From NCBI GenBank assembly GCA_005784505.1, contig VCAZ01000022.1:3507195-3571194 (forward strand): a DNA stretch of 64,000 nucleotides. Reading direction: 5' to 3'. Of the stretch, positions 25,236 to 40,069 are shown piece by piece. The notes beneath the pieces are model-generated. The model made no database searches and was not told the DNA's origin. It worked only from the letters and a program-made list of their open reading frames with translations. Source of the stretch: Bagarius yarrelli. Lineage: Eukaryota; Chordata; Actinopteri; Siluriformes; Sisoridae. How positions within the stretch are numbered: position 1 is the stretch's first letter; every line of letters starts with the position of its first letter. A program made the translations under genes and the position numbers.

Positions 25236-25595
25236 GGCAGCGCGGTGGCTTAGTGGATAGTACTGTTGCCTCACAGCAAGAAGGTCACTGGTTCGATTCC
25301 TGGGCAGGAGTTTTTCTGTGTGGAGTTTGCATGTTTTCCCAGTGTTTGCATGGGTTTCTTCTGGGTTCTCCGGTTTCCTCCCACAGTCCAAAAACATGTA
25401 TATTAGGTTGATTGCTGATTCTAAATTGCCCGTAGGAGTGAGTGTGGCCCTGTGATGGACCGGCGACCTGTCTAGGGTTGTATCCCTCTTGCTATTCACC
25501 CTTTCAGAGATGGCTGGGATAGACTCCAGCGGATCCCTGTGACCCCGAAATTAGGGAATAAGCGGGTATAGAAGATAAATGAATGAATGAATTCT
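25236..25595 (+). repeat. Repeat family B, full length
   Basis: 360 bases between NHERF and rab37. Starts GGGCAGCGCGGTGGCTTAGT with a tRNA-like A box, GGTTCGATTCCTGGGC (B box), then TTTGCATGTTTTCCC, CACAGTCCAAAAACATG, CCTGTGATGGACCGGCGACC, and ends AAGATAAATGAATGAATGAA. This is the reference copy for the other family B pieces. Confidence 0.8.
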
Positions 25596-26729
25596 GTACA
25601 AATTCTGTAGACTTTTGAAATGAATCTCTATAAAGCCATATTTTTTAGAATAAACTTCTGATCTTAGTTATTGAGATGCTTTTTTTTTTACGTATCACCA
25701 AGAACAACACCTAAAAATCAGAATAGGACAACTTTTAAAAGAAGATAAGAAAAAAAAAAAACACACCTACACAAAAGTAAATAAACTTTATGGGCACAGA
25801 AGACTTTTGTCCCACTTCAAAACAGAACCACTTGGGAGAAATTGACATTCATAACTTAATACACACAATGCAACAACACTCGACATTACAAAATAGAGAT
25901 TTGTACAGATTCTATACAAAGCTTTGTGTTTTGGCACTTTGTGATCTCAGGAACAAAGTCACTGAGTTACAAGTAACAACTAAATAAGATGAGTGGCAAT
26001 AATCGCTCTTCGATAATCAGGTCTAGTTTCCACAAAGCAATTCTACAGCGAGCGCAATGAAATACCTCACGAAGCGCGAAATACAAATACAGCAAACTGC
26101 ATTTTACAATCGGTAAAACAGGACCCGCTCAAAAGAACCTTTTCATAGAAAAAAATAAATAAATAATAATAATAATAATAATAATCAAGTTACAATCAAG
26201 TGTAAAGGTGTTCCATGGATTGGCTTTTCAATTAAACACTTTTCACTCCGGAGTCTACAAAACACCAAACACAAGAACAAGCTCTAACTCCAGAACCACT
26301 ATAATTCTATATACAAGTTCATCAACACAGAAATATGGCTTAGAACATGTTTTTTAATGCTAGTTAATGTGCTTAGAGCTGTAGTTTCGATATATATATT
26401 AGCATTAGGTGTTAAAATAAAGAGGGAATTATTATGAGAGAATTAAACTGAGACAAATACGTCGGGAGACCCATGCAGCCTCCGTGTTCCTCAATACCAT
26501 AAGCTTCATCAGAGAACAAAGACTAAAAAAAAGCAAAGGGATGGAATAAGCAATATGGCTGTAATACCACACACACACACACACACACATCCAAATAAGT
26601 ATTTCTCTTTACATTATTATCACTGGTCGTTACAGGTTTTTCCTTATGAATTTGTCGTCGTTGGTTTTTTTTCCCCCCCACATTGATTTGTCTTCTTTTT
26701 TCTTTCTCGCTCTGATACACATGACATCA
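25596..26729 (-). other. rab37 3' flank and probable 3' UTR
   Basis: Follows the rab37 stop. It is free of the listed repeat families except an AAT repeat (26160-26185) and a CA repeat (26570-26590). ATTAAA occurs in sense at 26358-26353 as a possible polyadenylation signal. The transcript end is not known. Confidence 0.4.
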
Positions 26730-26838
26730 TCACATGAATGCACCGCAACAGTTGGACTTCTGTTTCTGGGATTCGATGTAATCATGGATCTGGAACTTTG
26801 GCTCATGAGGCTGTTGGGCTGCTCTGTGCTTCAGCTCT
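26730..26838 (-). CDS. rab37: rab37 exon 9 (C-terminus, prenylation cysteines, stop)
   Basis: 109 bases: ELKHRAAQQPHEPKFQIHDY, then IESQKQKSNCCGAFM and TGA at 26730-26732. Acceptor AAACCCAG|A. Tandem cysteines five residues from the end are the expected geranylgeranylation site; human RAB37 ends similarly (CCSFM). Confidence 0.94.
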
Positions 26839-26872
26839 CTGGGTTTAAGATACAAAGGAAAAGTCCATTACC

Positions 26873-26908
<36 letters not shown>

Positions 26909-29900
26909 AATAACAGAAGCATCAACAACAGGGCCACCTGTTGCACCAGCTTTAGTTTTGGTTTTATATGTATTATTGTGGATTTTTTAATGGAATAAAA
27001 TAATTGCAAGTGACTGGACACATTATCAGTGTTAGTTAAAAGAAACACAACAGGAGGGTTTGTAAACATTTTAGAGAGCGTAGAAATAAATACTTTAAAT
27101 ATCCAACCTAAGCTTGCCCACTAGATGGAGAGAAAAGATAAGAAATCTATAGCCATACTATTGTTAGCCATATAAATCCATGTGCCCGCTGTGCTCTGTA
27201 AATCTGATGCCACCGGGGTGGCGTTTGTGCTGAAGACTTGGGCCCGTTATTGCTGCTTGCAGCTATATTTCAAGTTCTAATTTTAATATTAATTATTACA
27301 CCACCATAGCAAGTATGATATGTAATAAAAACAGAACCAGCGTAATTAAAGAGTATAAAACTAATACAAATAAAAATGTAATAATCTAAATATTCAAGTA
27401 AAAATTGTTACTATTATCATTATTATTACTATAATTAACAAAAACAACAACAATAAAAAATGTCAACTGCCCACGCTCCAAACTAATGACATTTAAAATG
27501 TCACTAATGGTGGAAACCATAAGTGCACGATGAGAAACAATAAGTACTTTTATTTTGAAAAGCCACTTTTTTTGCTTTAAAAGAGTATAAGAACATTACT
27601 AACGAAATATTTTAGGGTTACAAGAACAGATCAGAGTTTTCAATAACAGAACCTGCCTTGCTATGGCGAGGAAAGCCAGTTCCACATTAATGCCCGTCTT
27701 GGCACTCGTCTCCATAAAAGGAACGCCATACTCCTAGTTTAAAATAAAAAGGAGGAAAAGGTCATGTTTAGAAAAAAAAAAGTCTGTTCACAACAAAATT
27801 TGCAGTGTTTGTAGAGGATTTAAGCTATAAAAATATATTTTTGCTTATATATTATATATATATATTATATATATATTATATATTATATATATATACATAT
27901 TGCTTTATTTGCTTATGTAAATAACACATACTGTACAAACACAAATGTGTATAGTTGTATTTACACATATTTGTTGATGTAATATTTATAACACAAGTCA
28001 ATGTTATGTTCCAGATTAAGTCTCTAGTTGGTAAGAATTAAGATTAAACATTTAAATACATTTATTTATTTAACTTTACTTCTTTGCACCCCCTACCGCT
28101 ACCGCTAACAACCCATCTTTATATATCCTTAGGATTTGTTCCAGTATTTAAAGTAAATTATTATATAAAGTGAGACGCATCCAGACACAAACGAGCTTTC
28201 TGGATACTTCATTGGTTTATTTTGCAAACACGTTTTCTCCGTCCCTCAATACACATTAATGCGATAAAATTAGTTCCATGTTATGGTTTATTTTGCATCT
28301 AACAAATAAATGACCAAGTACAATATTTTTGTGGCATTTTTTCTTTGTCTATCAGGAAAATCTGATGAGGTTGTAGGTCAAAAAATCCACAAATTGCAAG
28401 CACCTTTATAACTCACAGTTAATCGTGCGATTTGATTTGTAAAGGCACTACGGCACTTTTAACATAGCCACCATGTAGTTCAGTAGTTTCATGGACTGAT
28501 TTTCATTGGAAGAAACGGAACACATCCGTTTCTTGTCTTTTTTGCGCTTTCTTTTGTAATGTTTGTATTGTTTATTGCACTGTCTGTTTCTGCACTAGGT
28601 TACACACATGCACTTTATGTCTATCCTGTTCAGTGGCTCTTTGTTGTTTTGTGGAATTCTATGTTTTGTGTAGCACCAGGGGGTCCTGGAGAAACAGTAT
28701 CCCATTTCACTGTGTACTGCATTCTGCTATATATGGTTGAAATGACAATAAAACTCCTTGAACTTGACCATCCATCCAAGTAGTTGAGTTTCCGGCTTTA
28801 CGATTTACACTAATTTAGAGTCAATCTAAGACACAGGACTTCTACATCAGTTAATACACAAGTCCATTCACACAATAAGCTACAAAAACAAACAAATGCA
28901 CTATTTTACTCTGTGTTGTAGTAGAAATAGTGTGTGCAGTGACACGTTTTAATGACAAAAGAAGTGCACTATAAGTAGGCACTTACTCAACTACAAATAA
29001 TGAAGTGTTCGGTGTCAGACACTTCACACACTTAACACTTATCTAGGGGGAAAAGGGGGCCAAGCTACCAGGCAGTGATGCTGGATGAGAAAAAAAGTTG
29101 AAATTTTTTCATTTTTGTTAGCGTAAAAAAATTGTTTGTATTCTGTTGAAACCAGAGGTGTCACATTAAGCCACCAAACTAAGAAACAGCATCTACGTCT
29201 GTTTAGGAACATCCATTTAAGATGATGCAACTCTTTTATAGCACAGAGGCCATTGTGAAAGTGTGTAGTGTGTATTGTTATCATTAGAATCTTTTATTGA
29301 CTACCTGATGTTCGTTTTTGGTTTAATAGAGTTCATGGCTTCACATGCACATGACATCAGAGTGTCCCTATTCAGTCATCCTAATTGTTTATGCAAACCC
29401 CTGGTTCATCTCTGATGGTATATGTCACCCACTCACTATAAAATATACAGAAGCGGCTTTTAAGGTAAAATAAGAGTCTCTTACCTTGGCCAGCTTCTGT
29501 CCCTCCTCAGGCTTGATGACTCGCTCAGCTGCCATGTCTGACTGGAGAAATGCACAATAATAGATGCTCATTACTCAAAATGTTACCACCTGAATTTAGG
29601 TCCAATACCACAGTTCCACTAAACACAGAATTCAACAATCAGATGCAGATCTTAAAAACACCAACTGGGGAATAGATCACAGAATGTAAACGAGGCTGTG
29701 TGTACGCTTAGCCTCAGATGCCACAGTCACAAACTATTGGCTGAGGGTCTGATGCATGTGGCACACGAAACTGTAAACACTTCAGAAGTCTTGAAGTCTT
29801 CTCGTCTGGTTGGTTGGATTCTATAGAGTTTTTAAGAGATCTTCTGGAAACAAACAAGGACATCGATTTGACATTTTCACAGCCCTTAAACATGACACTG

Positions 29901-32900
29901 AACAAAACGGTGATTGGTTGCTTAACATGTAACTCAGATGCCCTCTTGTCCAAAAATAAAAGCTGCTTTGGAGTCCAGACCTTCTTCCATCAGTGGTTCC
30001 AGTGGTTCCCAATCTGTTTCTGCCAGGACGCCTTTTGAAGTGATGACAGCCAGGCATATATTTGGATCATATTTTGGCCATTTATCTCTTTAGAAATTTC
30101 GGTGCAATCTGCTGGCTTTACACTAGCCTTTCCATGCCCCTTTATTATAACTCTGCGCCCCCCTAGAGGTCAAACCACCCAGTCTATCAGTCTTAGAATC
30201 AGTCTAAGAGTCCAGCTTCTGGAGACCAGCTTGTCCAAATGTTAGATAATCTGAGTGTCTTAACTGGTATGTAGTTTTCAACAAAATCTAACCAATGTAT
30301 TATGTCAGAGTTGCATCCTGTTACATGGCCTGCTGCCAAGCAGAGTTACTGTCTTCACCTGTTCGAGGAATATCTTCCTTAAAAGCACATAAAGTGTTAA
30401 TTCCTCTTCTACCACCCACACACACACACACTAACAATGTCTCATTTATTAAAAAAACACGTCTCTTTGTCAATCGTTATCAATTTTTATCATCAAGTAG
30501 CCTCTGAAAACATCAGTTCCTGTTCTTACTTATTGTATAACAGCAACCATTTCTCAGTCTCTCAATTTTTTTAAGTAGCTCACATCTGGATTTTAGCAGG
30601 AAGTGGCGCACTAAACAAGCCTTTAGTAAAACTACTAAACAAGCCTATTTCCTTACAAGAAAATTCACCGTATCAATAATTACATGTCGTTTATATCTGT
30701 TTATTTGGAGTGTCAGCTACACAAGCTGTTGCACAAGTTGTTGCTATAGAAACATAACAGTATGTTACGCTGTTGGATTAAAGTAACTGATATAAATGTA
30801 AATCGATCTGGATAAGGATGTCTGCCAAATGCCAGAAATGTAAATGTAATGCAAATCTCATTCGTCTGATGCCTTGTAATCAAACCTGCCACTCCGTTTT
30901 GGAGGTAGGAGTATTCTATAGAGCAAGTGATGTCCTTTAGGATATTTGGACAAAAGTATTGGGACTCCTGACCATCACATTCATACGTGTTTTTAAATCT
31001 TTTATCATATTCCAAATTTGAATCTGATGTTTACCCTCATTCCTGTAATAATCTTCACATTTATAGAAATGCTTTTCGCGAGCCTTTGGGGATTTGTGTT
31101 CGCTCAGCCACAAAATAATTATTGAGTTCAGGCACTACTGTTAGGTGAGGAGGTCTGGGTTGCAGTGCAGTATTTCAGTGCAAGCCAAACATTCAGTTAG
31201 ATTGATGTCTAGGTTTTGTGCAGAACACTTGATTTTTTTTTTTTCACACCAACCATAATACACCATGTCTTCATTGGTGCTCAGGGGATTTGTGCACAGA
31301 TTTATCATCGTGCTTGGAAAGAGTGTTTGGGTCTCCTGGATTTTGGATAACTGTGTGCTTCCAATTTCATAGAAATTTAGGGGGAAAAAACACACAAATG
31401 GACATGCTAATAAAATGTCCACAAACTTTTGGCCATGTAGCGTATTTTTTTTTTATCTACTGTTCCAAAATCTGAAAACATCTTTGGACTAATGAGAGAT
31501 GAAATTTTGACAGGATGCTTTGGTGTGGAGCTCTCAGCACTGCACACACTCCTTTATGTAAATGCCATATATATGCCAACTGTGGTCCGTGTTTACATTA
31601 GGAAATATTACTATGTGTATACTAGAAAATGAAGCACATGGTGCTGGACAATAATTCAATATCAATATATATCGCAATAAAACTTTTTTGGGGGGTATGC
31701 TCCGACTCTTGGGGGGTATGCTCCGACTCTTGGGGGGTGTGCTCCGACTCCTGGAGGTTTGGATTTCCATCATATCAGAGTCTCTTGTAGGCTCATTTTT
31801 CTGAGATCTGCTATCCTGACTGTTCTCTTGAGAAGTCTTTTTCTAAGATGGTTCTTTTAAACTCTAATCTTCAGTAAGTTCAGTGTGGATTGTTAAAGTT
31901 TAGGTGCCTTGAGTCTTCTTTTTTGATGGAGTTGGTTTTTTTGTAATAGTCGTTTGTGGTCTCTCTTTAGTTAACCAAGTCACGTCTGTCTGACATTCAA
32001 CAGTTTGCATAGTTGGTTTTACCACTGAAATAAATGATTTCTCGAATTTGAGGTTAGGGAGCTTCTAAAGCTCTTTTTGTGCTACAAAATAATTAACTAA
32101 ATAAAGAACTGGAACCACCAATCACAAGACAGGGGGTGAAACACCTGTCAAAACTCACAAGACAGTTACATGACTCACAAACAAAGCACCTGGCTTGGAG
32201 AACAAAAGAAGTCCATCGTTTATGCTCTGGTGGCCTAATGGTGGCTGGTAAAGTCTCACAAATTCCTGACATTTTTATGTGACTTGATTATCTTTATGCA
32301 AATTATGCAGTGAAAAACGTGCAGCATTTACGTGAATCCTGAGCTTAATCGGGATTAAGTACTGCTCTTATCAGACACAGCCAGATGTGCAGGCATTTCT
32401 CATTTTAAAGCATATGAACGCACGTGGAAGCACTGCTCGGTTAGCAAGTTATTTATTATTGCATAAGTCTGACGAAGGGTATTGGATACAATGAGTTGCT
32501 TGGATTTTAAATAAAATAATTATAAAATCATTTCCTTGCAAACCCCAACAGACATACAGATGCATCACATTTATTTGGCAACCCTAAAAAAAAATACAAG
32601 TGATCGTTATTCATTTTTACTTTCAGAGAAGTTGCTTAAGCTCCTCCTCAGGAAGTTTCACTTACTTTGTTGCCAAGCAACATGATGACCACATCCTTCT
32701 GTGCGTACTCATGAATTTCAGTCAGCCAGGCCTGCATAGTGATACAGATGGAAGAAAATAATTGAGATGACGTGAGAAGACAGACCTTGTATCGAGAAAA
32801 AACCCCCCCCAAAAAACGTTGCCATTTGAAACAGCGTGCAAATGTTGCTTCAAAGGAGAAAATGACTTCTCGTACCAATTGCACAATATAATTGCACCCT

Positions 32901-35900
32901 TACCCTGATATTGTCGAAAGATGATTTTCTTGTAATGTCATACAAGAGAAGGAGAGCTGAATCGAGGAGCGGTGACAAATTGAAAAGAAAACAAAATACA
33001 GCTCAAACCTTTTTGTTATTAGCTTTAGCAAAAATAATAATATGATAATACAACAGTGTGAAATGAAAACCTTGTGCATCTCGATAGTAGGCATGAGTGA
33101 CACTGCGGAATCTTTCCTGTCCTGCCGTGTCCCAAATCTGCAAAACAGATCAGTAAATCTATGAAATGATTTACTTTAGTATTATAAACATCCCCTGATA
33201 TTGATTATTATAGCTGGTCATAAAGTAACAGCACCTTTAGAATAGTTAATTAGGTTAAAAAAAATAGACTCGGTTTGATACGAATCCTCTGCCAGACCCA
33301 GCATTCGCCACGGCTTGGCTAATTTTATATAAATCCAGTCTTTAAGCAGGAAGGAAAGAAAAGGTTGACTGTAAGTGTGAACCCAGCTTTTCAAACTATG
33401 CCCAAAATAGCAGATGTTATATAACAGCCAATTCACACTAATAACCTGAAGGTAGTCTCACAGGAAATGTCGTTATTTTGTCCCTTTATTTCCATAAAAG
33501 GGAATTTTTGGCCACTTGGCTTCTGTGCTATAAGATGACACACTATACCGAGCTAGGATTGTGGGTTTGATTCCCAGCTTCACCAAGCCACCACTGCTGG
33601 GGCCCTGAGCAAGGCCCCAATTGCTCAGTTGTATAAATAAGATAAATGTAAGTCGCTCTGGATAAGGGCGTATGCCAAATGCTGTAAATATATATATATA
33701 CTGTAAGAAAATGGTGTCCAGTATGTGCAGAACCTTGCCATGGTATCATTTTTCTTATTGTCTCCCTAATGATAACCAATAGAAATGCATTATTATAATT
33801 ACTATATCATTATGGTTGAGCCTAATTACCCAGGTTCTCATCATACACATGAACCTATTACACAAGGGGGGGGGGAAACACTGACACACACACACCACTA
33901 TTTTAATCATAATCATGATGTGTGTAATTTGTACTTTGATTGGATGCTTTTTCCTTGGGATCTTAACATACGTTTTTCTTCTTGATTTATGTTTATTACA
34001 CTCTCTATCGGATTTTAAGTACGCTTTCTCAATCACCGCTGATGACATGCTAAGGATGTGTGTAAGAGAAGCAGGATTGCAGAAATAGCTGCAACGAACA
34101 CAAAACACACAACAATCAAGTACAGGCAGAATAAATCTACCGTCTGGTCTCTAAAGCAATCAGACTTTATCTTTATTTCATCACATACTGAATGTATATT
34201 TTCCACTAAGTTAAGTTTTACTTTCCACAGACGTACAAATAAATCAGCTCATTTTAAATGTAATGCCTGCTACAGGTCTGGAAAAGGTTGGGACGGGGCA
34301 AGTTTACCATAGTGTAGCATCTCCTCTACATTTCAAAACAGTTTAAAGACGTCTGGACATCGAGGTTATGAGTTTCTGGAGGTTTGGTGTTGGAATTTGG
34401 TTCCATTCTTGTCTGAATCCGGTTTCCAGCTGCTGAAGAGTTTGTGGTCGTGTTTGATGAATTTCGTTTTAATGATGAGCCAAATGTTCTCTGGACAGCA
34501 GGCAGGCAAATTCAGCACCAGGACTTTTTTACTACGATGCCATTTTGTTGTAATAGCAGTATATAGTTTTTGCGTTGTCCTGCTGAAATACTGTTGCCTA
34601 TTTAGCATTTATAGTCTATTGCCTTTCAGCATTTATAGTGCTTTCCAAAACATGCAGTCTGCCCAAACCAGAGCACTTATACACCCCCATACCATCAGAG
34701 ATGCTGGGCTTTTAAACTGAAGGCTGATAACATGCAGGAAAGTCTCCCTCCTTTTTAACCTGGAGGACACGGTGTCCGTGATTTCGAACAAGAACGTCCA
34801 ATTTGGACTCGTCTGACCATAGAACACTTTTCCACTTTTAAATCAGTCCATTTTAAATGAGTCTTGGCCCACAGGAAACTACAGTGCTTCTGGACAATGT
34901 CCACATATGCCTTTTTTTTTGCATAAAGCTTTATTTGGGATCTGCAGATGGCACAGCGGATTGTGTGGTTTCCTGGACCTATTTAGTAAAGTCAATCATA
35001 GAATCATTCAGATGAGCGATGCTGTGTCGTCTAAGGGCCTGAAGACCACAGAAAAGATCTTCGGCTTTGTCACTTACACACAGAGATTTCTCGAGTTTTT
35101 CTTTATCTTTTAATGATGTTCAATGTAGATGATGAGATTTGCAATTTGAGGTTGAGAAACCTTGTTTTGAAAGTATTCCATAATCTTATTACACACACTT
35201 TCACAGATTGGAGAGCATCTGCCCATCTTTACTTCTGAGAGACTGGGCCTCCTTTTTGTAGCTAATCATGTTACAGACCTGATGTCAATTAACTTAATTA
35301 GTTGCTAAATATTCAAGTTTATCGCTTTGTTGCCCCCATATGCCAACTTTTTTGAGCCTTTTAGCAGGCATCAAATTTGAAATGAGCTCAGTTATTGGAT
35401 TCAAGTGTAAAATTTCTGTTGAAAACATTTGTTATGGTATGTATGTTATATTATAAATAAAATATTGGCTTATGTAATTTGAAAGTCTTTTAGTTCTCAT
35501 TTTATTCAAAAACAAAAACAAAAAAAACATCTTAACTTTTCCAGAATTTGGGTAGTAAATGAAACTTTCAGGCATTTGGAAGAACCAGATCCAGAACAAC
35601 ATACATAGATCTAATTTTTTTAACATTTTGGTGGTTCTGGGAATTGAACCCTTCTCTTTATCAGAAGTTCAAAACCTTAACCAACAACTTAATGTAACAG
35701 TGTTGAAGTTATTAGTTCTGTGCATAGAAAAAAAATTTTCACAATAGTATTAGTGAGATCATGTGCTAATGATGGGTGAGGAGGCCTGGGGTGCGGTCTA
35801 GGTTCCAATTTATCCCAAAGGTATTCAGTTTGGTTGGGCATTTGTCATGCTGGAACAGGTGTTTTGTGTATCATAGCTTAATTTACCTGTAAAAAATCTT

Positions 35901-38900
35901 TTGTTTATGGTAGCCTGGAATAAATTTAAGAAGCCAGAGTGAGAAAAGACATTGTATAATTTTTTAAAGGGGTCAAAACATTGTAAGAACTTCTTGCTGC
36001 TCTATTCCGCTCACATACTCTTCCTCCAACATGCTTAGCTTTGCATGTCGACGCTAAGCAAATGACCCTGTACTGCTGTGTTTTGTATCACTGAGCTAAA
36101 TCAGCGCAATTATACAGCAAAGATGATTGCTATTGTTTCTTTACTGTGATTGGCACTCACAGAATTTTCACATTTCTGAATAGGTGTCCTATTCGTCTCC
36201 TTCACCTACAATAAAAAGATAAGCACTAGTTTCTCGTATACCTTCTGTTAATTCCCTTTTCTGTCTGTTACTTGTCTCTTAGACTTCTCCTCCTCGTCTC
36301 CAGACACCTTTTCCAAGACTTTGCCTGTGTATTTTTCTCTGCGTACTAATCTGCTGTATATTACGAGCCCTATTTGTGTCCGAGTTCTGACAGTATGGTT
36401 TATTTGGAATCTTCAGTCTGTTTTATGCTCACTGTATTGTAATGATGTCTGGTTTTTTGAAAGAAAATATATTTCATTGCGTGAAGTGTGTTAATTGTAG
36501 ACTGCAAACATTTAATTGTCAAAGTCATAAAGCAGACAATTAATCGCTAAAGCCTCAAAACATGCAATCGTATTTATTGTACAATTAAATGTCATAATCG
36601 TGACAGACTAATGGGGCGCAACAGATCCGGAGCATCACTGACAAACAGGGCTGTAAAGTAACTTAGCTATAGTACTGTATTTTTAATGTGTGTGCTCTAC
36701 TGACATTTTTATACTTTTACAATACTTTACAATTTTATCCTCAATAATATGTGTGCGTTTACTCTGATACATTTATTTCCATTTCTATTTACAGAACTAG
36801 CAGACGCCCTTATCCAAAGTGACTGACATTCATCTCTTTCATACAACTGAGCAATTGGGGGTTAAGGGCCTTGCTTAGGGGCCCAACAGCGGTAGCTTGG
36901 TAGTGTCGAACCCCGATCTTCCAATTAGCAGTCCTTCATTAAATATTTATCTAAAGCATATTTATTACTTACTACAAAAAAAGAAGGTCTGATGTTTGAT
37001 TAAACACAACCGCAGTCATGTCATGCTAGCGAGCGAGTTCCATTCGATGCTAAGGCGGATTTTAGAATGGACATGACTTTGGAACTAATTTTCCAGTAAA
37101 ATTACGATACATTTACTCAAGCATTGCTTTCGGTTACTTTATCCACCTGTGCTGACATGAATCAGTACAGCTCCAAATATATTTTTCCTCCCTATGAGCC
37201 CGACAGGAAGGGAGGTGATATAATTTGGTAGCCTGTATGGAAGACACAATATAGTATCGTGACCCATGTATTGTCATATGTATCGTATCACGAGACCCTT
37301 GCCAATGCACAGCCCTAATAATTAGGCAGCTGCCTTGTAAATGTAATGCTTTATGCATTTACGTTTACATATACAGCATTTGGCAGGTGCCCTTATCCAG
37401 AGCGACTTACATCTCTTTCATACAACTGAGCACAGTGGTGGCTTGGTGGGGCTGGGAATCGAACCTCTGTCTTTCCGGGTTCAGTCCAACACCTTAACCA
37501 CTAAGCCACCACCTCCCCACTTTATGCATGCTAATGATTAATGCTTGGACTATAGACAAACAGATGTCAACAAAGAGAAGGAAGGATAACGCGAATGATG
37601 GATATCTTACTAACCTGGAGCTTGACTTTCATGTTATCCACCGTCACCACCTTGTTCTGAGGAGGTACAAAGAATTAAAGGAGTGTTAAAAGAGCCATAA
37701 ACTACCAAGAATGACAAGAATTTATCATTTTGTCATGTAAGGTATATTTAAGAGTGCACACACACAAATGTACACAAATACGGTACACTAAAATGAGTCT
37801 CACACCAATTCAACTCCAGGCAAAGCGTAGGCCTTTCAAAGTAGAGCTCTCCGCACAGACTTAATTACCCAGGAGAGACGAAAGATGGCAATCAAAAAAT
37901 AACAGTTCAGCCTGCCTGTTCCTTTCCTGGCGACGTGTCTGGTCAGCATGTGCTGAACGAAATGTTTTCGAAATTACACCTTCTGCCCTGAAAAACTTGA
38001 CGCTTATTAAAATCCTTTCGCACGTCACTGCCAAATGGCTCAATGAACTTGACAAAAAACACAGAAATGCTTCACGCTGCTAGGTGTGAGAAGTGACAGA
38101 TTCAAGCTGAGACACACGGTTAGTGGTGGGATCAAAAACAGGCAAAACTATGGGTGGAATGTTGTCATTCAGGTTAGCCAGAGGAAAAAAAAACACCCAC
38201 TTCATTCATCCTTACAATATGAACCAACATCTTGGGTTTGTCATAGGTAGGATTAAACAGCAGAGATGATGCTGAAAAAAAATGGAGACTGTGGATTTTA
38301 AATACATGTTAGAGAAGTTATGTCATGTGACTACCAGTCAAGATGCTTCACCGGATCCAGATCTGGTGACTGTGGAGGTCAGTATCACACTCTAAACTCA
38401 ATCATACTCATGGTACCGGTCTGAGCTAAGCCCTAAACACCAATAACAGCTTTTCATACTGCGCTTCACCCTCAGGTTATCGATGGTCTAATCTTTTCTT
38501 TCAACACCAGATAGGGGGAATATTTCGCACTTGTAATTTACGAGCGTAGGTTAGCACCGCTTTATAGCTGGGTGACCCTGAGCAGAAATAGCGTTATTAC
38601 CACTTACCCTGATGTGAATCGATATGTTGTTCGAAAGTACCCACTAAATGCTTAGCAACAGGAACCCAATCAGGAATTGAACAGTATGTGCTTCATATCA
38701 TGGAAAAGCCAGGATCCAGAAACACTTAACGAAAACAGCTCGGCAAAAACAATTAAGGGAAAGAAGGAAGTGGGTTTAGCCTGGTTAGCTACAAGTCACA
38801 CCCTGTATTTATCTAATCATGGTTTATGGTATCTAATTACAACATAAACCCATACTTTAGGATTGTACGGTGTTTAATAGAATTTGCATTGTTAACACTG

Positions 38901-40037
38901 GTAAAAACTGAGCGGTGTAAAATGTGGAGGACAAGACAACCCCTGATTTTTTTTCCACAGCATTTAGAGCGAGCCATAGGTAAGTTGTAAATAATAAACA
39001 GCTGTGCTTACAACACTACAGCATATAAATGAGGCTAAACTGACAGGAAGCCAAGAATGTGCCAATTACAAGCAAACCCTGGCTTAGGTGTTGGACTAAT
39101 ACCAGAAAGACTGGGGTTCAATTCTCAGCACCACCAAGCTGGATCCAAAAAATCATCAATTCTAACGCAGTGGAATGGAAGTGAAGCCTAAAGACGATTC
39201 TTGTCAGCTTATTAAAGTCCAGTGATTTTTCTTTAATGTCCCTAAGCAGCAAAAAAAACTTTACAGATGATTGGGAATGAATTTGACACATTTTTAGCAT
39301 TTTCCACCAGATATTTTAACAGTGATATTATTTTACTCCCTGTTATTTTAGCAAATAACCTAAAAACTAAACTATCTAGTATCTCTGTTGAATATGGCTA
39401 GCTTTTATGCTCAAACAAAATGAAAAACACAAGAAAGTTATAATTACTATATTTACAGAATTGTCATTATGTCCCAGTTGCACACTACCAATTTATAAGT
39501 ATGGGTCAAAGTTAGCTGAAAAGCCATTCGGGAAACCAGTCAAACCTTAGCGAGGGTAAAAATATGCAATTTTTGATTGCATAAACTGAACATATACTTA
39601 ACATAAACTCTGTGGTAGCTAGAATCGAACCCGCAAATTTCTGGTTACAAGTCGAACACCTTAACTGCTAAGATACGAATCAGGGTGCATAGCCGATGCT
39701 CATACACTACCCCCGGAAAACAAAGGCATCAGATTCCAGATATTCAATACGTAAAATTCTGTTTAGTACAAACCAGTCAGTCATGCAACCTAACAAAATT
39801 CTTAAACAAACAATTCACATTATTCACAAAACCTATAACTGCCCTTTGCATAGTGCAAAAATCTTGACCCACAGTTATCATGCTGTTACACTTGCAGCCC
39901 AGCACTCGATTCTGCAGTGATCACTGTCCTTTCGGGTTCAGTTTGAATCACAATCTCGTTTCTCTTTCTGACATGTAGTGATATTTTTGGTCTTGCCTTT
40001 TTAATGAGCTTACATCCATACACCCACAGTCGTCAGA

Positions 40038-40069
<32 letters not shown>

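Noticed and set aside
28559..28783. 74-residue open frame that recurs near 62500
   Set aside because: The recurrence is DNA-level repeat family E, not a duplicated gene.
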